Positions 5,261 through 7,237 of a stretch of 7,237 nt of DNA are shown one piece after another. Position numbers and translations under genes: made by a program. The stretch's first letter is position 1; every line of letters starts with the position of its first letter. The notes beneath the pieces were generated by a model. It was not told where the DNA came from and ran no database searches. It worked only from the letters and a program-made list of their open reading frames with translations. The DNA is from AM-2324 sp042091035. GTDB lineage: Bacteria > Bacteroidota > Bacteroidia > Chitinophagales > Saprospiraceae. The stretch is from contig JBELIG010000163.1 in assembly GCA_042091035.1 (NCBI GenBank), positions 1 to 7,237 of the forward strand, written 5' to 3'.

Positions 5261-6851
5261 GAGTTTGAATAGACTCGTCTTTTATATATTCATCAAATTC
5301 CTTCAAGCTATCTACGAATCCACTAGGTCCGATTTCAATGATTCGGTTGGCAATAGATTGAGTGAATGTGTGGTCATTGGATGCGAAAAGGATGTTACCT
5401 TTGAAGTTTATCAAAGAATTGTTTAGTGCAGTAATAGTCTCCAAATCCAAGTGATTTGTAGGGTCGTTCAGCATAAGAACGTTTCCTTCTGTAAGCATCA
5501 TTCGGCTTAGCATACAGCGAACTTTTTCTCCTCCAGAAAGTACATTGGACTTTTTGAAAACTTCTTCTCCAGAGAATAACATTTTACCCAAGAATCCACG
5601 AATGTATTTTTCATCCTTTTCTGTAGAGTACTGTCTTAGCCAATCCATCAAATCTAGCTCTGCTGAAAAGAAATCTGAATTGTCAAGAGGCAGGTAAGAA
5701 GTGGTAACTGTTTGACCAAATTCAACTTTCCCTGAATCTGGTGTTAGGTTGCCAGATAAGATCTCAAATAGTGCATGAATAGCTAGGCTATTGTCGCAAA
5801 GGAATGTAACTTTTTCATCTTTGTTGATGTCAAAATTTAATCCCTTGAAATATTGTTCACCATTAGCCGAGTAGCTCAGATCCCTTACGCTAAGGATCAC
5901 ATCACCGACCTCGCGTTCTTTGGAGAAAATGATACCAGGGTATTTTCTACTTGATGGCTGAATATCGGCAACATTTATCTTTTCAAGCATTTTCTTTCTT
6001 GATGTAGCTTGTTTTGATTTGGATGCATTTGCACTAAATCGATCGATAAATGTTTGAAGTTCTTTTCGTTTATCTTCCGCCTTTTTGTTTTGAGCTAATT
6101 TTTGCTTCAAAGCAAGTTGACTACTTTCGTACCAGAACGTATAGTTACCCGTGTACATCTGTATTTTACTGAAGTCAATATCTACAATATGCGTACATAC
6201 GGTATCCAGGAAGTGTCTATCGTGTGATACTACGATAACCGTGTTTTTGAAATCTAGTAAAAAGTCTTCGAGCCATGATACTGTTTGAATATCAAGATCA
6301 TTGGTAGGCTCATCTAGGATTAGAATATCTGGAGCACCAAACAAAGCCTGCGCTAAAAGAACGCGTACTTTTTGATTTCCATCAAGCTCTTTTAGTTGTT
6401 TATGGTGGAAATCTTCATGAATACGCATACCACTAAGCAGCGCTGCTGCGTCTGGTTCAGCATTCCATCCATCCATCTCAGCAAATTCTCCCTCTAGCTC
6501 ACTCGCAAGAATACCGTCTGCTTCGCTAAATTCAGGCTTAGCATAAATGGCATCTTTCTTCTGCATGATGTCCCAAAGTTTTTCATGGCCCATCAATACT
6601 GTGTTGAGTACTGTAACCTCATCGTATTCATGGTGATTCTGTTTAAGAACAGCCATGCGCTTTCCGGATTCAATACTAACATCTCCAAGGTTAGGGAATA
6701 TCTCTCCCGAAAGAATTTTTAGGAAGGTTGATTTTCCGGCACCATTAGCTCCTATCACTCCGTAGCAATTGTCACCTTTGAAGGTAATGTTTACCTCGTC
6801 GAATAGTACTCTTTTCCCGTATTGCAGGGTTACGTTATTTGCTGATATCAT
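5241..6851 (-). CDS. YbiT-like ABC-F ATPase with one degenerate ATP site
   Basis: ABC-F proteins are cytoplasmic twin-ATPases that act on ribosomes, without membrane segments. This one has 536 residues and resembles E. coli YbiT throughout. Domain 1 has Walker A GANGAGKST (34-42), Walker B with catalytic Glu (ILILDE, 176-181) and His210 in SHDRHF, but its signature reads ELDGNQK (155-161). The linker (about 235-310) carries the YbiT-type RFSANASKSKQATSR stretch (271-285). Domain 2 has an intact LSGGEK signature (438-443). However, its Walker A region reads FLCDNSLAIHAL (350-361), its Walker B reads LND instead of LDE (Asn462, Asp463), and Asn492 replaces the switch His. No arrangement with antibiotic-resistance genes is seen, so a translation-factor role is more likely than resistance. 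The ATG at 6851 matches the YbiT start. Family assignment is firm; the exact role is unknown. Confidence 0.95.
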   Translation of the reverse strand: MISANNVTLQYGKRVLFDEVNITFKGDNCYGVIGANGAGKSTFLKILSGEIFPNLGDVSIESGKRMAVLKQNHHEYDEVTVLNTVLMGHEKLWDIMQKKDAIYAKPEFSEADGILASELEGEFAEMDGWNAEPDAAALLSGMRIHEDFHHKQLKELDGNQKVRVLLAQALFGAPDILILDEPTNDLDIQTVSWLEDFLLDFKNTVIVVSHDRHFLDTVCTHIVDIDFSKIQMYTGNYTFWYESSQLALKQKLAQNKKAEDKRKELQTFIDRFSANASKSKQATSRKKMLEKINVADIQPSSRKYPGIIFSKEREVGDVILSVRDLSYSANGEQYFKGLNFDINKDEKVTFLCDNSLAIHALFEILSGNLTPDSGKVEFGQTVTTSYLPLDNSDFFSAELDLMDWLRQYSTEKDEKYIRGFLGKMLFSGEEVFKKSNVLSGGEKVRCMLSRMMLTEGNVLMLNDPTNHLDLETITALNNSLINFKGNILFASNDHTFTQSIANRIIEIGPSGFVDSLKEFDEYIKDESIQTQRAAIV

Positions 6852-6873
6852 CTTTGTTCTGCATTTGAAGGCA

Positions 6874-6881
6874 CAAAGGTA
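6874..6881 (-). promoter_or_regulatory. Bacteroidota-type -7 element of the ABC-F gene
   Basis: On the minus strand TACCTTTG matches TAnnTTTG exactly, 22 bases before the ATG, predicting a leader of roughly 15-18 bases. No clear -33 TTTG is found at the usual distance; the region there is ATTAATTAG. Confidence 0.5.
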
Positions 6882-7088
6882 TGATTTTTAAGTTCTAATT
6901 AATAAGGATTTTTGTTAATGATTTATTACCATTTGATTATTTATTAAAATGTCGATTTGTCTCGTAGGCAGAATATTAAGTGCTTGATTCTCTTTAATTT
7001 ACTTTGAATAGAAGGAATTGATTTAGTGGTGATGGAATGTATTTAAATTCAATTGCTGGTCAATTCAAGTATTTACAAAGTTTTTGCA

Positions 7089-7237
7089 ATGATTTTATGT
7101 TTTTATAGAGGTCCTATTTGTTTCATTTTGATGTTGTTTTGTTGTGGGCTATTTGCGCAACAAGATTCAACAAAGATGCTGTTGTCCTATGAAGGGGATT
7201 TTAGGCTTAGAAGCGAGTGGGATTGGAATTCTATGGA
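7089..7237 (+). CDS. N-terminus of an exported, possibly outer-membrane beta-barrel protein, truncated by right edge
   Basis: The frame from the ATG at 7089 is open to the window end, 49 complete codons. The first 24 residues look like a signal peptide: Arg7, then a hydrophobic core ICFILMLFCCGLF, and probable cleavage at FA-QQ. The mature start contains YEGDFRLRSEWDWNSM, with alternating charged and aromatic residues as in the first strands of porin-like barrels. Such openings occur in putative Bacteroidota porins, but this is too short to assign a family. The frame upstream is open back to TAA at 7044-7046, so a TTG start at 7053 is possible, but the ATG gives the better signal peptide. It is divergent from the ABC-F gene, sharing a 237-bp intergenic region. 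TTACTTTG about 90 bp upstream misses the -7 consensus by one base. Confidence 0.65.
   Translation, partial: MILCFYRGPICFILMLFCCGLFAQQDSTKMLLSYEGDFRLRSEWDWNSM

Noticed and set aside
5160..5426. An 88-codon plus-strand open frame.
   Set aside because: Most of it lies antisense to the well-supported ABC-F coding region, and its translation has no family features.
5241..6851. The ABC-F protein as an antibiotic-resistance factor.
   Set aside because: It matches the YbiT-type housekeeping group along its length, and no resistance genes or mobile elements are nearby.

Overview
The window is an AT-rich stretch of a Bacteroidota genome, probably Flavobacteriia or a relative. Three things point there: a secreted hydrolase ends in a type IX secretion (T9SS) sorting domain, exact matches to the Bacteroidota -7 promoter element TAnnTTTG lie upstream of two genes, and most starts lack a Shine-Dalgarno sequence. 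It is draft sequence: exactly 100 Ns (3948-4047) form a scaffold gap of unknown true size that removes the 3' end of one gene.

Left part (1-1568). The window opens inside an unrecognised plus-strand gene whose frame is open to the left edge. Its stop overlaps an ATG (TAATG). After that ATG, one frame encodes three hydrophobic blocks separated by two stops, a possible decayed membrane-protein gene. A minus-strand TetR-family regulator converges on it. Between the regulator's start and position 1236 lie two nearly identical 18-bp palindromes, 31 bp apart, which look like its own operators. About 330 bp without an intact gene follow.

Middle part (1569-4904, all plus strand). In order: a two-helix DUF3592 membrane protein; an exported alpha/beta hydrolase of the PHB-depolymerase/LpqC esterase family with a T9SS C-terminal domain; a strong intrinsic terminator; a HAD-superfamily phosphatase/phosphomutase (beta-PGM-like) with a forced TTG start, cut by the gap; and an AraC-family regulator that begins just after the gap. 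The terminator and spacings suggest mostly single-gene units.

Right part (4905-7237). A 327-bp intergenic region holds weak hairpins. A perfect 12-bp hairpin then overlaps the stop codon of a minus-strand YbiT-like ABC-F ATPase. That ATPase is the most interesting protein here. By sequence, one of its two composite ATP sites keeps every catalytic motif, while the other has lost all of them. Divergent from it, the start of an exported, possibly outer-membrane beta-barrel protein runs off the right edge.

The genes do not form an obvious shared pathway, and I see no CRISPR array, RNA gene, insertion sequence or recognisable defence system. The points most worth following are the ABC-F asymmetry, the paired TetR operators and the possible decayed membrane gene.
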